A stretch of DNA of 16,826 nt from an uncultured Chitinophagaceae bacterium (GTDB lineage: Bacteria; Bacteroidota; Bacteroidia; Chitinophagales; Chitinophagaceae). The notes beneath the pieces were generated by a model. The model ran no database searches. It was not told the DNA's origin and saw nothing but the letters and a program-made list of their open reading frames with translations. Both the position numbers and the translations under genes were made by a program. The DNA lies in the NCBI GenBank assembly GCA_946885665.1, contig CAMPGT010000055.1, forward strand, positions 1-16,826, read 5' to 3'. Positions 1 through 7,602 of the stretch are shown one piece after another (the first letter of the stretch is position 1; the number at the start of each line of letters is the position of its first letter).

Positions 1-593
1 TCCTTGTTGGCCACCAGCGCATCGATGGCGTTGCGGGCGTCGAAGCTCGTGGGCTTCTTTTTCGGGTTCTCCATATCGTCTATGCGTCCCTGGTAGCGCA
101 GCTTTCTTGCTTTATCGAAGATGAAGATGTGTGGTGTGGCCGCCGGTCCGTATTGCAACGAAACACTTTGCGTTTCGCCATCGTAGAGGTAGGGAAAATT
201 GAAATTCTTGTCCTTTGCGCGGTATTTCATTTCTTCAAACGAGTCGCTCACATCCGTATATCCCAGTTCCGACAGGCTCAATCCCTCTGTACTGTTGGGT
301 GATATGGCAACAAGCGCAACACCTTTGCTCTTGTAATCTGTCACCATTTGCTTTATCCTTTCTTCATATGCCTGGGCCGTGGGACAGTGATTGCAGGTGA
401 ACACGATCACCAGTACTTTCGCATCTTTGAACGATTCGAGCGAATAATTTTTTCCATCAACGCCGGGAAGATTAAAATCCGGTGCAGTTGAGCCGATCGC
501 CAGGGTTTTATGTTCTTCGGCAGGTGTTTTTGCAACGGGCCCTCCCGTCATCAAAAAGCTGCCCAATAGTACCGGCACCAATATTTTCATCAT
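1..593 (-). CDS. Periplasmic thioredoxin-like (redoxin) protein, C-terminus cut by window edge
   Basis: The reverse strand reads from ATG-ATG (593 or 590) off the left edge, so the stop is not present. The first ~20 residues form a signal peptide (a run such as ILVPVLLGSFL), which places the protein in the periplasm or on the membrane. An AhpC/TSA-thioredoxin fold follows: an APDF motif near residue 37, then FTCNHCP with the redox pair Cys67 and Cys70 (CxxC with Asn-His between), and later a TPH loop resembling the cis-Pro segment. The CNHC form is typical of TlpA/ResA-like or thiol-peroxidase-like redoxins of unknown substrate common in Bacteroidota and Planctomycetes. It lies 41 bases downstream of the LacI-type gene on the same strand, so read-through is possible. 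A functional link to the sugar genes is not evident. Confidence 0.85.
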   Translation of the reverse strand, partial: MMKILVPVLLGSFLMTGGPVAKTPAEEHKTLAIGSTAPDFNLPGVDGKNYSLESFKDAKVLVIVFTCNHCPTAQAYEERIKQMVTDYKSKGVALVAISPNSTEGLSLSELGYTDVSDSFEEMKYRAKDKNFNFPYLYDGETQSVSLQYGPAATPHIFIFDKARKLRYQGRIDDMENPKKKPTSFDARNAIDALVANK

Positions 594-634
594 GGCTTGA
601 AGATTTTTGAAAAGTTACCAAATTCATTCGAGAT

Positions 635-1657
635 TCATTCCTGGTTCTTGACCAGCTGCGATTCGAGAATGATGCGGTAAAACACATTGTTTTCCGCGTC
701 GTCCCGGTCCTTGTCGAGCAGATCGAGCAGCGTCTCCGTGGCTTTTTGTCCCTGCAAATAAGGAAACTGTTCTACCGATGCCAGCGGAGGATAAGCAACA
801 TAATTGCTCAGGGGCAAATTGGCGTAGCTTACAAATGTAATGTCCTTGTTGATCCGCAATTTCATCTTTTGCGCATACAGTACCGCATGAAGCACCATAT
901 AATCGTTGAACACCACGATGGCGGTGGGTTTTCTTCGTTGCGACAGTAAAGTTTTCAACGCTTCTTCTGTGCCTTCCTTGGTAAGGTCGCAACTGAGGAT
1001 GAGGTTGGGGTCGTATTTGAGGCGGTGCTTTTTCAGCGCCCTCATATATCCGTGCAGCCGCTCACCGCTCGCAGTCAGGTTATCAGGTCCGTTGATCATA
1101 CCGATTATCCTGTGCCCCTTTTCGAGCAGGAAGCTCACCGCCTGCACGGTGCCCGACTCCATATTGCAGGCTACGTAGTGTATGCTTTCCATTTTCGGTA
1201 TGCGGTCAAAAAATACAACCGGTATGTTGTATTTCTTCAGGTTGTTGAAGTGCTCGTAGTTCTCGGTGTTCTTTGCAACGGAGATGATCAGTCCGTCAAC
1301 GCGATGCTTCTTCATCGTTTCCACTATCTGCTTTTCGCGTTGCTCGCTGTCGTGCGACTGCCCCAGCAGCACCGTATAATTTTTGCGATTGGCGGCGTCT
1401 TCGATTCCGCTTATTGCCGATGAGAAGAAGGCTTCGGAAAGTTCCGGCAGTATCACACCGATGGTGAAGGTTTTTCGCTGCTGGAAAAAAATGGCGGTTT
1501 GGTTGGGTTCATAATCAAGTTCGCGCGCCAACTCCTTGACGCGCATTTTTGTGCGCAGCCCGATGCTGGGATGATCGTGTAATGCACGCGAAACCGTTGA
1601 AATCGAAATGTTCAGCTTCCTGGCAATCTCCTTGATGGTTGGCTGTTTCAGCGACAT
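635..1657 (-). CDS. LacI/PurR-family transcriptional regulator
   Basis: A 340-residue protein of normal LacI length. The helix-turn-helix is at about residues 7-26 (IKEIARKLNISISTVSRAL), followed by the hinge region with YEPNQTA. The periplasmic-binding-protein-like ligand domain starts at TIGVILPELSEAFF and contains the usual DGLIIS, PVVFFDR and FNDYM segments. An upstream in-frame Met at 1786 exists, but it would place about 43 extra residues before the HTH and overlap the divergent gene, so the Met at 1657 is chosen. The gene diverges from the Gfo/Idh-ROK-GMC operon across a 73-base AT-rich gap, the classical arrangement for a local regulator of a sugar operon. The effector is probably a sugar or sugar derivative (inference). 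Confidence 0.93.
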   Translation of the reverse strand: MSLKQPTIKEIARKLNISISTVSRALHDHPSIGLRTKMRVKELARELDYEPNQTAIFFQQRKTFTIGVILPELSEAFFSSAISGIEDAANRKNYTVLLGQSHDSEQREKQIVETMKKHRVDGLIISVAKNTENYEHFNNLKKYNIPVVFFDRIPKMESIHYVACNMESGTVQAVSFLLEKGHRIIGMINGPDNLTASGERLHGYMRALKKHRLKYDPNLILSCDLTKEGTEEALKTLLSQRRKPTAIVVFNDYMVLHAVLYAQKMKLRINKDITFVSYANLPLSNYVAYPPLASVEQFPYLQGQKATETLLDLLDKDRDDAENNVFYRIILESQLVKNQE

Positions 1658-1681
1658 GCTTGTAATATAAGCAGTTTTAAT

Positions 1682-1712
1682 TTTGGCACTTATCAAATTA
1701 TAACTAAATTTT
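1682..1712 (+). promoter_or_regulatory. Candidate Bacteroidota promoter for the Gfo/Idh-ROK-GMC operon
   Basis: TTTG at 1682-1685 and TAAATTTT at 1705-1712 are separated by 19 bases. This matches the Bacteroidota pattern TTTG, 19-21 bases, TAnnTTTG with one mismatch in the last position. Transcription would start about 1717-1720, just before the ATG at 1731. The site lies in the shared gap with the divergent LacI gene. No convincing CG-centred operator is visible in this gap. Confidence 0.5.
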
Positions 1713-1730
1713 CGCCTAAACATATTCAAC

Positions 1731-2816
1731 ATGCAGCGCACGAAGGTGGCCATACTGGGAGCAGGATTTATTTCAGAAATACACATTGAAAGCTACGAAC
1801 GCTTTATCCCCGAAGCCGAGGTGGTGGCAGTTTACGCGAGAAGCGCCGAAAAAGTGAAGGCCTTCGCAGAAAAGCATCACATCCCCAAATGGTACACGGA
1901 TATTGACACACTTTTGAAAGAATCGGATTGCGACATCCTCGATATCTGCCTTCCCAACTACCTGCATGCCGACGCCACGTTGAAAGCGGCAGCAGCCGGC
2001 AAGCACATCATCATCGAAAAGCCACTGGCCGTTACCCTCGAAGAGGCCGACCTGATGATCGATGCCTGCAAAAAGGCAGGCGTAAAACTGATGTATGCCG
2101 AAGAGTTGTGCTTCGCCCCTAAATATGAAAGGGTGAGGCACCTGGTGAAGGAAGGCGCCGTGGGTGATATTTATATGCTGAAGCAATCAGAAAAACACTC
2201 AGGACCGCACTCCGACTGGTTTTACGATGTAAACCTGGCTGGTGGGGGCGTATTGATGGATATGGGCTGCCATGCCATGCAATGGTTCAGGTGGATGCTG
2301 GGCAACACCCGGCCCATCAGCGTTATGGCCAGCATGAACACGGTGTTCCATAAAAAGCGAACGCAGGGCGAAGACAATTCGGTGGTGATCATCGAATTCG
2401 AAAATGGCGTTACCGCAGTTGCCGAGAACAGTTGGGCCAAACACGGTGGCATGGACGACAAAAGCGAGGTGCACGGCACCGGGGGCGTTATCTATGCCGA
2501 CCTGTTCATGGGCAATTCGGCCATCTCCTACAGCAAGCACGGCTATGGCTACGCCATGGAAAAAGCCGATACCACCGTGGGATGGAGCTTCACCGTGTTT
2601 GAGGAGGTCTTCAACCAGGGATACCCGCACGAACTGAAACATTTTGTGGACTGTGTACGGAACGATAAACAACCGCTTGTAACCGGCGACGATGGGCGCG
2701 TGGTTCTCGAAATACTCTATGCCGCATATGCATCTGCCGGGCAGGGAAAGAAAATAATGCTGCCTTTTAAGGCGGATGTGAAGAAACCGATTGACCTGTG
2801 GCTGAATCCCAAATAA
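1731..2816 (+). CDS. Gfo/Idh/MocA-family NAD(P)-dependent sugar oxidoreductase
   Basis: 361 residues, the usual size for the family. The N-terminal Rossmann fold has KVAILGAGFISEIH (residues 5-18). The cofactor/substrate motif EKP is at residues 96-98. The C-terminal domain has the family signature GGGVLMDMGCH (171-181), in which Asp177 and His181 match the usual catalytic pair. Members reduce or oxidise hydroxyl/keto groups on sugars, inositols and glycosides with NAD(P). There is no signal peptide, so it is cytoplasmic. It is the first gene of a three-gene operon: its stop codon overlaps the start of the ROK kinase by one base (TAATG). With a GMC oxidase in the same operon, interconversion of a keto-sugar is plausible, but the substrate cannot be predicted. 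Confidence 0.93.
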   Translation: MQRTKVAILGAGFISEIHIESYERFIPEAEVVAVYARSAEKVKAFAEKHHIPKWYTDIDTLLKESDCDILDICLPNYLHADATLKAAAAGKHIIIEKPLAVTLEEADLMIDACKKAGVKLMYAEELCFAPKYERVRHLVKEGAVGDIYMLKQSEKHSGPHSDWFYDVNLAGGGVLMDMGCHAMQWFRWMLGNTRPISVMASMNTVFHKKRTQGEDNSVVIIEFENGVTAVAENSWAKHGGMDDKSEVHGTGGVIYADLFMGNSAISYSKHGYGYAMEKADTTVGWSFTVFEEVFNQGYPHELKHFVDCVRNDKQPLVTGDDGRVVLEILYAAYASAGQGKKIMLPFKADVKKPIDLWLNPK

Positions 2817-3670
2817 TGATCGACAGCACCACAATAGGGATCGATCTTGGCGGCACCAACATTCGCGGCGGCCTGGTGAAGGGAAAAGAAATCACTTCCG
2901 TTCAATCGCAAAGAATTAAGAAAGATGGCAGCACAGCCGAAATCATCGAACAGTTATTTGCTTTAACGGCAAACCTGATGGATGAGGATGTTGCAGCGAT
3001 CGGCATCGGCGTGCCCGGTTTGGTCGAAGAAAAAAGCGGCGTGGTGTTCGACGTGCTCAATATCCCCTCCTGGAAACAACTTCCCTTAAAGCAGTTGATG
3101 GAAGAAAAATTCGGGATACCGGTGCTGATCAATAACGACGCCAACTGCTTTGCCGTTGGCGAGTACTACTTCGGCAAAGGAAAAGAAGGCGAATCGATGG
3201 TGGGACTGACCGTTGGCACCGGTTTGGGAGCCGGGATCATGCTGAAGGGAAAACTGTATTCAGGAAAAAACTGCGGCGCCGGCGAATTCGGGATGATAGA
3301 TTACCTTGACAAATATGTTGAATACTATGCCAGCGGACAGTTCTTCAACAATGTTTATCAAATTGACGGTGAACTCGTTTTTGAGAGAGCGAACAGCGGC
3401 GATCCTGAATCGATAAGGATGTATGGAGAGATGGGCACGCACCTCGGCAACGCGATTAAAACCATTTTATACGCGCTGGAAGTGGACAGGATAATATTGG
3501 GCGGATCTGTGCGACATGCCTACCGTTTTTTTAACGAAACGATGTGGCAGCGGATACGCACCTTTGCTTACGCCCGAACCATAGAACAATTGACCATCGA
3601 TATATCCGAACTGGAAAACAGCGGCATACTAGGCGCCGCCGCATTACATTACGACCGTATTCATAAATAA
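2816..3670 (+). CDS. ROK-family sugar kinase lacking the usual zinc-binding cysteines
   Basis: The start is taken at the ATG overlapping the upstream stop (TAATG at 2814-2818), giving 284 residues; a GTG at 2798 would add six. Motifs: the ATP phosphate loop GIDLGGTNIRGG (8-19), GIGVPGLV (63-70), NNDAN with catalytic Asp108, and VGTGLGAGIM (133-142). This fits a glucokinase, fructokinase or N-acetylhexosamine kinase of the ROK family, which phosphorylates a hexose with ATP in the cytoplasm. Oddity: after GAGEFG (residues 154-159), ROK enzymes normally carry a CxCGxxGC zinc site. Here the segment reads DYLDKYVEYYASGQ with no cysteines, and the protein is shorter than the usual ~300-320. It could be a zinc-independent ROK kinase with altered specificity. 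It lies between a Gfo/Idh enzyme and a GMC flavoprotein, 5 bases before the latter. Confidence 0.9.
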   Translation: MIDSTTIGIDLGGTNIRGGLVKGKEITSVQSQRIKKDGSTAEIIEQLFALTANLMDEDVAAIGIGVPGLVEEKSGVVFDVLNIPSWKQLPLKQLMEEKFGIPVLINNDANCFAVGEYYFGKGKEGESMVGLTVGTGLGAGIMLKGKLYSGKNCGAGEFGMIDYLDKYVEYYASGQFFNNVYQIDGELVFERANSGDPESIRMYGEMGTHLGNAIKTILYALEVDRIILGGSVRHAYRFFNETMWQRIRTFAYARTIEQLTIDISELENSGILGAAALHYDRIHK

Positions 3671-3675
3671 CGATT

Positions 3676-5403
3676 ATGCCAGGTGATTCATTAAATGTTA
3701 ATAACAAAGCTGTAAAACAAAATACCTACGACGCCATCATCATCGGTTCCGGAATAAGTGGCGGCTGGGCCGCAAAAGAATTATGCGAGAAGGGCCTCAA
3801 AACATTGGTTCTCGAACGAGGAAGGGATGTGGTACACATCAAAGACTACCCCACCGCCACCAAGGGTCCGTGGGAATTCAAGCACCGCGGACAAATGACG
3901 AAAGAGTTTTTGCAGGAAAACCCGCTCATCAGCAAAGCCGCAGGTTTTGCAGACGACACCGCCCATTTCTTCATCAAAGACAAGGACCATCCCTACATCC
4001 AGGAAAAACCTTTCGACTGGATCAGAGGCTACCAGGTGGGTGGAAAATCACTCACGTGGGGCAGAGCCTGCCAGCGCTGGAGTGAATACGAGTTCACCGC
4101 ACCCGTACGGTATGGTTATGGCCCCGGTTGGCCGATAAACTATAAAGAGATTGCACCCTGGTATTCTCATGTTGAAGATTTCATCGGCGTTTGCGGCACC
4201 CGCGATGGCATCGAAGCCATGCCCGATGGAGAATATCTCCCCCCATTCGACTTCAACTGCGTTGAGGCCGATATTCAAAAGAAATGGAAGAAGCATTACA
4301 AAGACAGGCACATGGTGCATGCACGGTGGGCCCATCTTACGGCGCCGAAAGACATTCACCGCCAGCAGGGGCGCGACCGTTGCCAGGCCCGCAACCGCTG
4401 CATGAGAGGGTGCCCTTACGGCGGGTATTTCAGTTCCGTTTCTTCGACGCTTCCCTGGGCGAAAAAAACAGGCAACCTTACGGTAAGACCTTTTTCTGTT
4501 GTGCATTCCATTATATATGATGACAAAAAAGGAAAAGCGAGCGGCGTAAGGATAATCGACACGAATACGAAACAACCCGTTGAATATTTTGCAAAAGTCA
4601 TATTTGTCAATGCCTCGGCGCTGAATTCCAACCTCGTTCTCCTCAATTCCACTTCCAGCCGTTTTCCAAATGGATTGGGAAATGACAGCGGCATGCTCGG
4701 GAAGTTTGTGGCGTTTCATAACTATCGTGTTTCTGCTGGCGGTGAGGTGGAAGGTTTCCAGGATGGCTACATCTATGGAAGAAATCCCACGGAACCGATC
4801 ATCGCCAATTACCGGAACCTGCACAAACAGGAAATGGATTATGTGGGCGGGTTCACCACTTTTATGGGAGCAAACCGTGCAAGAAGAGACGGCTCGAACT
4901 TGCCGGAAACCATCGGCGCCGATTTTAAGGAAGAGCTGACGTTGCCTGGCAAATGGTACGTATATATGTACATGCAGGGTGAAACGATCATGAAAGAAAC
5001 GAATCATGTGAGGCTCAGTCCCGACAAAAAGGACCAATGGGGTATTCCTTTGCTGATCACCTCTGTTGACTATGATGACAACGACGAGAAGATGGTAAAG
5101 GATTTTCTGCAGCAAAGTGCGGAAATGTTCGAGGTGGCCGGTGTGAAGAATATCTCCACGCACGATAATCACCAGGCGCCCGGGCTCGACATTCATGAGA
5201 TGGGCGGCTGCCGCATGGGACGCGATCCCAAAATTTCATTGTTGAACGAATGGAACCAGTTGCATCAGTGCAAGAATGTTTTTGTAACCGATGGCGCGGC
5301 TATGGCAAGTACGGGAAACCAGAGCCCCTCGCTGCTCTACATGGCGATGACCGCGCGCGCCGCGGGGCATGCGGTGGAGGAGCTGAAGAAGAGGAATCTG
5401 TAG
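3676..5403 (+). CDS. GMC-family FAD oxidoreductase, apparently cytoplasmic, with a three-cysteine cluster
   Basis: 575 residues. An N-terminal FAD-binding motif GSGISG (24-29) is followed by Glu48 in LERG. VGGKSLTWGR (121-130) is the conserved GMC FAD-contact segment. The C-terminus carries HEMGGCRMG and TGNQSPSLLYMAMTARAA, giving the expected GMC His-Asn pair at about His507 and Asn548. Family members oxidise sugar or alcohol hydroxyls. This branch resembles bacterial glucose/glycoside dehydrogenases acting on sugars, for example at C3. There is no Tat or Sec signal, so it should act in the cytoplasm unless exported with a partner. No small subunit or cytochrome gene is adjacent. Cys236, Cys242 and Cys246 in CQARNRCMRGCPYGG form a cluster like that proposed to hold an iron-sulfur centre in some bacterial FAD sugar dehydrogenases (inference). 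Last gene of the operon. Confidence 0.9.
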   Translation: MPGDSLNVNNKAVKQNTYDAIIIGSGISGGWAAKELCEKGLKTLVLERGRDVVHIKDYPTATKGPWEFKHRGQMTKEFLQENPLISKAAGFADDTAHFFIKDKDHPYIQEKPFDWIRGYQVGGKSLTWGRACQRWSEYEFTAPVRYGYGPGWPINYKEIAPWYSHVEDFIGVCGTRDGIEAMPDGEYLPPFDFNCVEADIQKKWKKHYKDRHMVHARWAHLTAPKDIHRQQGRDRCQARNRCMRGCPYGGYFSSVSSTLPWAKKTGNLTVRPFSVVHSIIYDDKKGKASGVRIIDTNTKQPVEYFAKVIFVNASALNSNLVLLNSTSSRFPNGLGNDSGMLGKFVAFHNYRVSAGGEVEGFQDGYIYGRNPTEPIIANYRNLHKQEMDYVGGFTTFMGANRARRDGSNLPETIGADFKEELTLPGKWYVYMYMQGETIMKETNHVRLSPDKKDQWGIPLLITSVDYDDNDEKMVKDFLQQSAEMFEVAGVKNISTHDNHQAPGLDIHEMGGCRMGRDPKISLLNEWNQLHQCKNVFVTDGAAMASTGNQSPSLLYMAMTARAAGHAVEELKKRNL

Positions 5404-5421
5404 AAGCTAACGTCCACCCCC

Positions 5422-5570
5422 GGCGCTTCGCGCCACCCCCGCCAGCGGGGGATACGGTTTCGCCTTCACGTGCACCACTCCCGCCAGCGGGGGATATGTG
5501 GCTCGTCATGCACTTTACTATCCCCCTCTGGAGGGGGCAGTCCCGCAGGGACCGGGGGAGGACCTCCAAC
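5422..5570. repeat. Cluster of GC-rich palindromic (REP-like) repeats between convergent genes
   Basis: The stretch between the GMC and DUF3185 stop codons is packed with short inverted repeats: GGCGC-TTC-GCGCC (5422-5434), CCCCCGC-CA-GCGGGGG (5436-5451), CCCGC-CA-GCGGG (5480-5491), CCCCCTC-TG-GAGGGGG (5522-5537) and TCCC-GCA-GGGA (5541-5551). An outer GGGGGAGG around 5554-5561 can pair with the CCCCC run. A 17-base unit ending in GGGGGATA occurs twice, at 5438-5454 and 5480-5496. The 5521-5562 unit resembles GC-rich palindromes scattered between genes in many Bacteroidota genomes (from memory, not searched). In this tail-to-tail position the hairpins could serve as a two-way transcription terminator or mRNA end-stabiliser. 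Confidence 0.8.
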
Positions 5571-5573
5571 GCC

Positions 5574-5786
5574 TCACCTCTTCCTCTTGTCCGCCACCAC
5601 CATCACCACCCCCACAATCGCCACCAGCGCACCGGCATAGGTGGGCCATCCGATCCATTTGTTCTCCTTCTTGTTCACTTCAAGGGGACCCACATCAACC
5701 ACGTTCTTTTCTGTGGTCACCGAAAAACCGCGGATCAGTATCATGGCAATGCCGGCAACAATCAAAATGATTCCAAATGTTTTCAT
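5574..5786 (-). CDS. Small two-helix membrane protein, DUF3185 family
   Basis: A 70-residue protein. One transmembrane helix lies at about residues 4-20 (GIILIVAGIAMILI) and a second at about 48-65 (YAGALVAIVGVVMVVA), with a basic tail DKRKR. Between them is a short soluble segment with VVDVGPLEVNKKEN, the typical DUF3185 layout. The function of the family is unknown. The gene is convergent with the GMC gene across the repeat cluster and divergent from the ECF sigma gene. No obvious partner is seen. Confidence 0.8.
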   Translation of the reverse strand: MKTFGIILIVAGIAMILIRGFSVTTEKNVVDVGPLEVNKKENKWIGWPTYAGALVAIVGVVMVVADKRKR

Positions 5787-5847
5787 TTGCTCGTTTTTAT
5801 AATTTTATCATGGACGTTTCATCTGCAATTATTTACAGATATGCAGT

Positions 5848-5879
5848 AAGTGCAATCCGTGTGCCATGGCAGCGCACTT
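5848..5879. promoter_or_regulatory. Nested inverted repeats upstream of the ECF sigma gene
   Basis: AAGTGC (5848-5853) and GCACTT (5874-5879) are perfect reverse complements. Between them is the perfect 10-base palindrome TGCCATGGCA (5862-5871). The element lies 55 bases upstream of the sigma factor start, in the divergent gap with the DUF3185 gene. It could be a protein-binding site or hairpin, but short palindromes also arise by chance. Confidence 0.3.
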
Positions 5880-5933
5880 CCCCAGCCTGCAAACGACCAA
5901 TTTTGACGCATTGCCACTATATTGCAAGATCAA

Positions 5934-6494
5934 ATGGTAAATATGTCACCTGAGTTGGCCGATGAGCTGCTGCTGGAAAAGTTTAGAACCGATGCAACGA
6001 AAGAAGCAGGCTTTACCGGTATCATCAAGAAATACCAGGAAAAGCTGTACTGGCACGTGCGCCGGATGGTGGTGGATCACGATGATGCTAACGACGTACT
6101 GCAGAACGTTTTCATTAAGGTTTGGAATGGACTGAGCAACTTTCGTGAGGATTCGCGCCTCTACACCTGGCTCTACCGCATCGCCACTAATGAATGCCTC
6201 AGCTTCCTTGAACAAAAAAAGAAGAAATCCTCGGTTCCCTTCGGCGACGTAGAAGAGGGGCTCAGCAATTCGATCATTGCCGACAAACACTTCGACGCCT
6301 CGAAACTCGAATGGAAGCTGCAACTAGCTATCCAGCAACTGCCTGAAAAACAGCGGCTTGTTTTCAACTTGCGTTATTACGACGAGTTACCCTACAATGA
6401 AATGAGCCAGATCCTGGATACATCCGAAGGCGCGCTGAAAGCGTCTTATCATCACGCAGTGAAAAAAATCGAAGAATTTATGCTCAGTCATTAA
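5934..6494 (+). CDS. ECF-type RNA polymerase sigma factor (sigma-70 family)
   Basis: 186 residues from the ATG at 5934; a TTG at 5922 and an ATG at 5943 are alternatives. The sigma2 region is at about residues 20-85, with DDANDVLQNVFIKVW and the LYTWLYRIATNECLSF segment. After a short linker, the sigma4 region (about 120-180) has LPEKQRLVFNLRYYDELPYNEMSQIL and the recognition helix around SEGALKASYHHAVKKI. There is no sigma1 or sigma3, as expected for ECF factors. It is followed 32 bases later by a membrane protein and then a secreted protein, so the three probably form an envelope-stress or surface-sensing unit. It may drive its own operon (inference). Confidence 0.93.
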   Translation: MVNMSPELADELLLEKFRTDATKEAGFTGIIKKYQEKLYWHVRRMVVDHDDANDVLQNVFIKVWNGLSNFREDSRLYTWLYRIATNECLSFLEQKKKKSSVPFGDVEEGLSNSIIADKHFDASKLEWKLQLAIQQLPEKQRLVFNLRYYDELPYNEMSQILDTSEGALKASYHHAVKKIEEFMLSH

Positions 6495-6526
6495 ACTTCA
6501 AATGTTAAATCGTATCTAAATATTGT

Positions 6527-7171
6527 ATGAACCCCAGGAACACGATAGTAGAAGAACTGGAACAGGCAGGAAGCCAATTGGGCCGTTTTCAACCCATCAA
6601 TCCTTACCATGTGCCCGCCGGCTATTTCGACAGCCTGGCGGAAAGGGTGATGATGTTGATAAAAACCGGGGCAGGCATCCCGGCAAAAGAAGAAACAGCG
6701 ATGCTTTCACCACTCTTAGCATCGATGAAGAGAGAAACGCCGCTGTCCGTTCCCGAAGGTTATTTTGAACGCCTGGCCACCGACCTTTCCAAATCTTCGA
6801 CGCCCACCGGTAAAACGAAGGTGATTCGCCTCAACGCCGACAGGTTTTTCAAATATGCCGCGGCAGCAGTAACCGTGGGCCTTATTTCGCTATTTGCGTG
6901 GATCATGCTGAAACCTTCCGCCGGCGAAACTGAATATGCGTTGAACAACGACACGCTTATAGATAACCAGGTAAAGGAAACCATGGGAAAAATACCTGAT
7001 GTTGACATTACCACTTATCTCGATATTAACGAGCTGACGACGATGGAACAATTGCCGGAAGAGATCCAGGTGAAGGCCGACGATGTAACTTTGATACTTG
7101 CAGAAGTTAGCGACCAGGAACTACAGAACTACCTGGAAACACACGGCATGGTCAAAGAAAATTTCAATTAA
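6527..7171 (+). CDS. Single-pass membrane protein, probable anti-sigma factor of the ECF operon
   Basis: 214 residues. The N-terminal cytoplasmic part contains two copies of a short motif, NPYHVPAGYFDSLAERV (about 25-41) and TPLSVPEGYFERLATDL (about 71-87), with shared VPxGYFxxLA. One transmembrane helix is at about 107-128 (FFKYAAAAVTVGLISLFAWIML). The acidic C-terminal ~85 residues would be periplasmic. There is no zinc HxxxCxxC anti-sigma motif. VPxGYF repeats followed by a single helix, directly downstream of an ECF sigma gene, are typical of Bacteroidota anti-sigma or sensor proteins. That role is inferred from position, not from a named catalytic motif. Its stop is one base before the next gene's ATG. 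Confidence 0.75.
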   Translation: MNPRNTIVEELEQAGSQLGRFQPINPYHVPAGYFDSLAERVMMLIKTGAGIPAKEETAMLSPLLASMKRETPLSVPEGYFERLATDLSKSSTPTGKTKVIRLNADRFFKYAAAAVTVGLISLFAWIMLKPSAGETEYALNNDTLIDNQVKETMGKIPDVDITTYLDINELTTMEQLPEEIQVKADDVTLILAEVSDQELQNYLETHGMVKENFN

Positions 7172-7172
7172 G

Positions 7173-7589
7173 ATGAAGAATTTATTACTCATATGTTTTT
7201 TGCTCTGCACCACAACCGTTTTTTCGCAGCAACAGTTGCGGCCATCGGGTAGTGGCAAGATTGAGTCGCTGAAGATCGCCTACATCACCAAAAAGTTGAA
7301 TTTGTCGCCCGACGAAGCCAAGATGTTCTGGCCGGTGTACAATGATTATTCGGCAGAGATGCGCCAGGCGAGGATCGCACTGCGCACCAAACGCGCAACG
7401 GAACTGGAAACCGAAGAAAAAATTCTCGGCATCAGAAAAAAATACAGCGCCGAATTCAGAAAAGGATTGAGTGCAGAAAAAGTGGACGCATTCTTCCGTT
7501 CAGAAAAAGAGTTTGGAAAATACGTTCAAAAGGAACTATCGGAGAGAAGGCAGCTTCGCCAACAACTGAATAAGAGCAGCAATCCTTAA
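7173..7589 (+). CDS. Secreted Spy/CpxP-like small helical protein, third gene of the ECF operon
   Basis: 138 residues from the ATG at 7173, one base after the upstream stop; a longer in-frame start at 7098 would destroy the clear signal peptide. That signal is MKNLLLICFLLCTTTVFS, with likely cleavage before QQQ. The mature part is charged and helical. It contains LNLSPDEAKMFWPVYNDY, a segment characteristic of the Bacteroidota sensor/Spy-like proteins encoded after ECF sigma and anti-sigma genes. Two further Lys/Arg/Glu-rich helices follow. It probably acts in the periplasm as a chaperone-like stress sensor feeding the anti-sigma factor (inference). Confidence 0.8.
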   Translation: MKNLLLICFLLCTTTVFSQQQLRPSGSGKIESLKIAYITKKLNLSPDEAKMFWPVYNDYSAEMRQARIALRTKRATELETEEKILGIRKKYSAEFRKGLSAEKVDAFFRSEKEFGKYVQKELSERRQLRQQLNKSSNP

Positions 7590-7602
7590 ACGCCGCAATG
7601 CC

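Noticed and set aside
1658..1730. LacI operator in the divergent gap
   Set aside because: Only AATTT/AAATT arms with an 11-base spacer are visible, without a central CG. In such AT-rich DNA this is not convincing.
2199..2834. Minus-strand open frame (211 codons) opposite the Gfo/Idh gene
   Set aside because: Antisense to the conserved GGGVLMDMGCH region of a real enzyme; no motif or signal supports it.
4048..5196. Long minus-strand open frame (382 codons) opposite the GMC gene
   Set aside because: It lies wholly inside a well-supported GMC coding sequence, has no recognisable domain and shows a shadow-like composition.
5438..5496. CRISPR array suggested by the repeated 17-base unit
   Set aside because: Only two copies, each palindromic and GC-rich, with no further spaced repeats and no cas genes. 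REP-like elements explain it better.
5250..5849. Plus-strand open frame (199 codons) running from the GMC end through the repeat cluster
   Set aside because: It is made of GMC out-of-frame sequence, palindromic repeats and the antisense of DUF3185. The Pro/His/Arg-rich translation is not protein-like.
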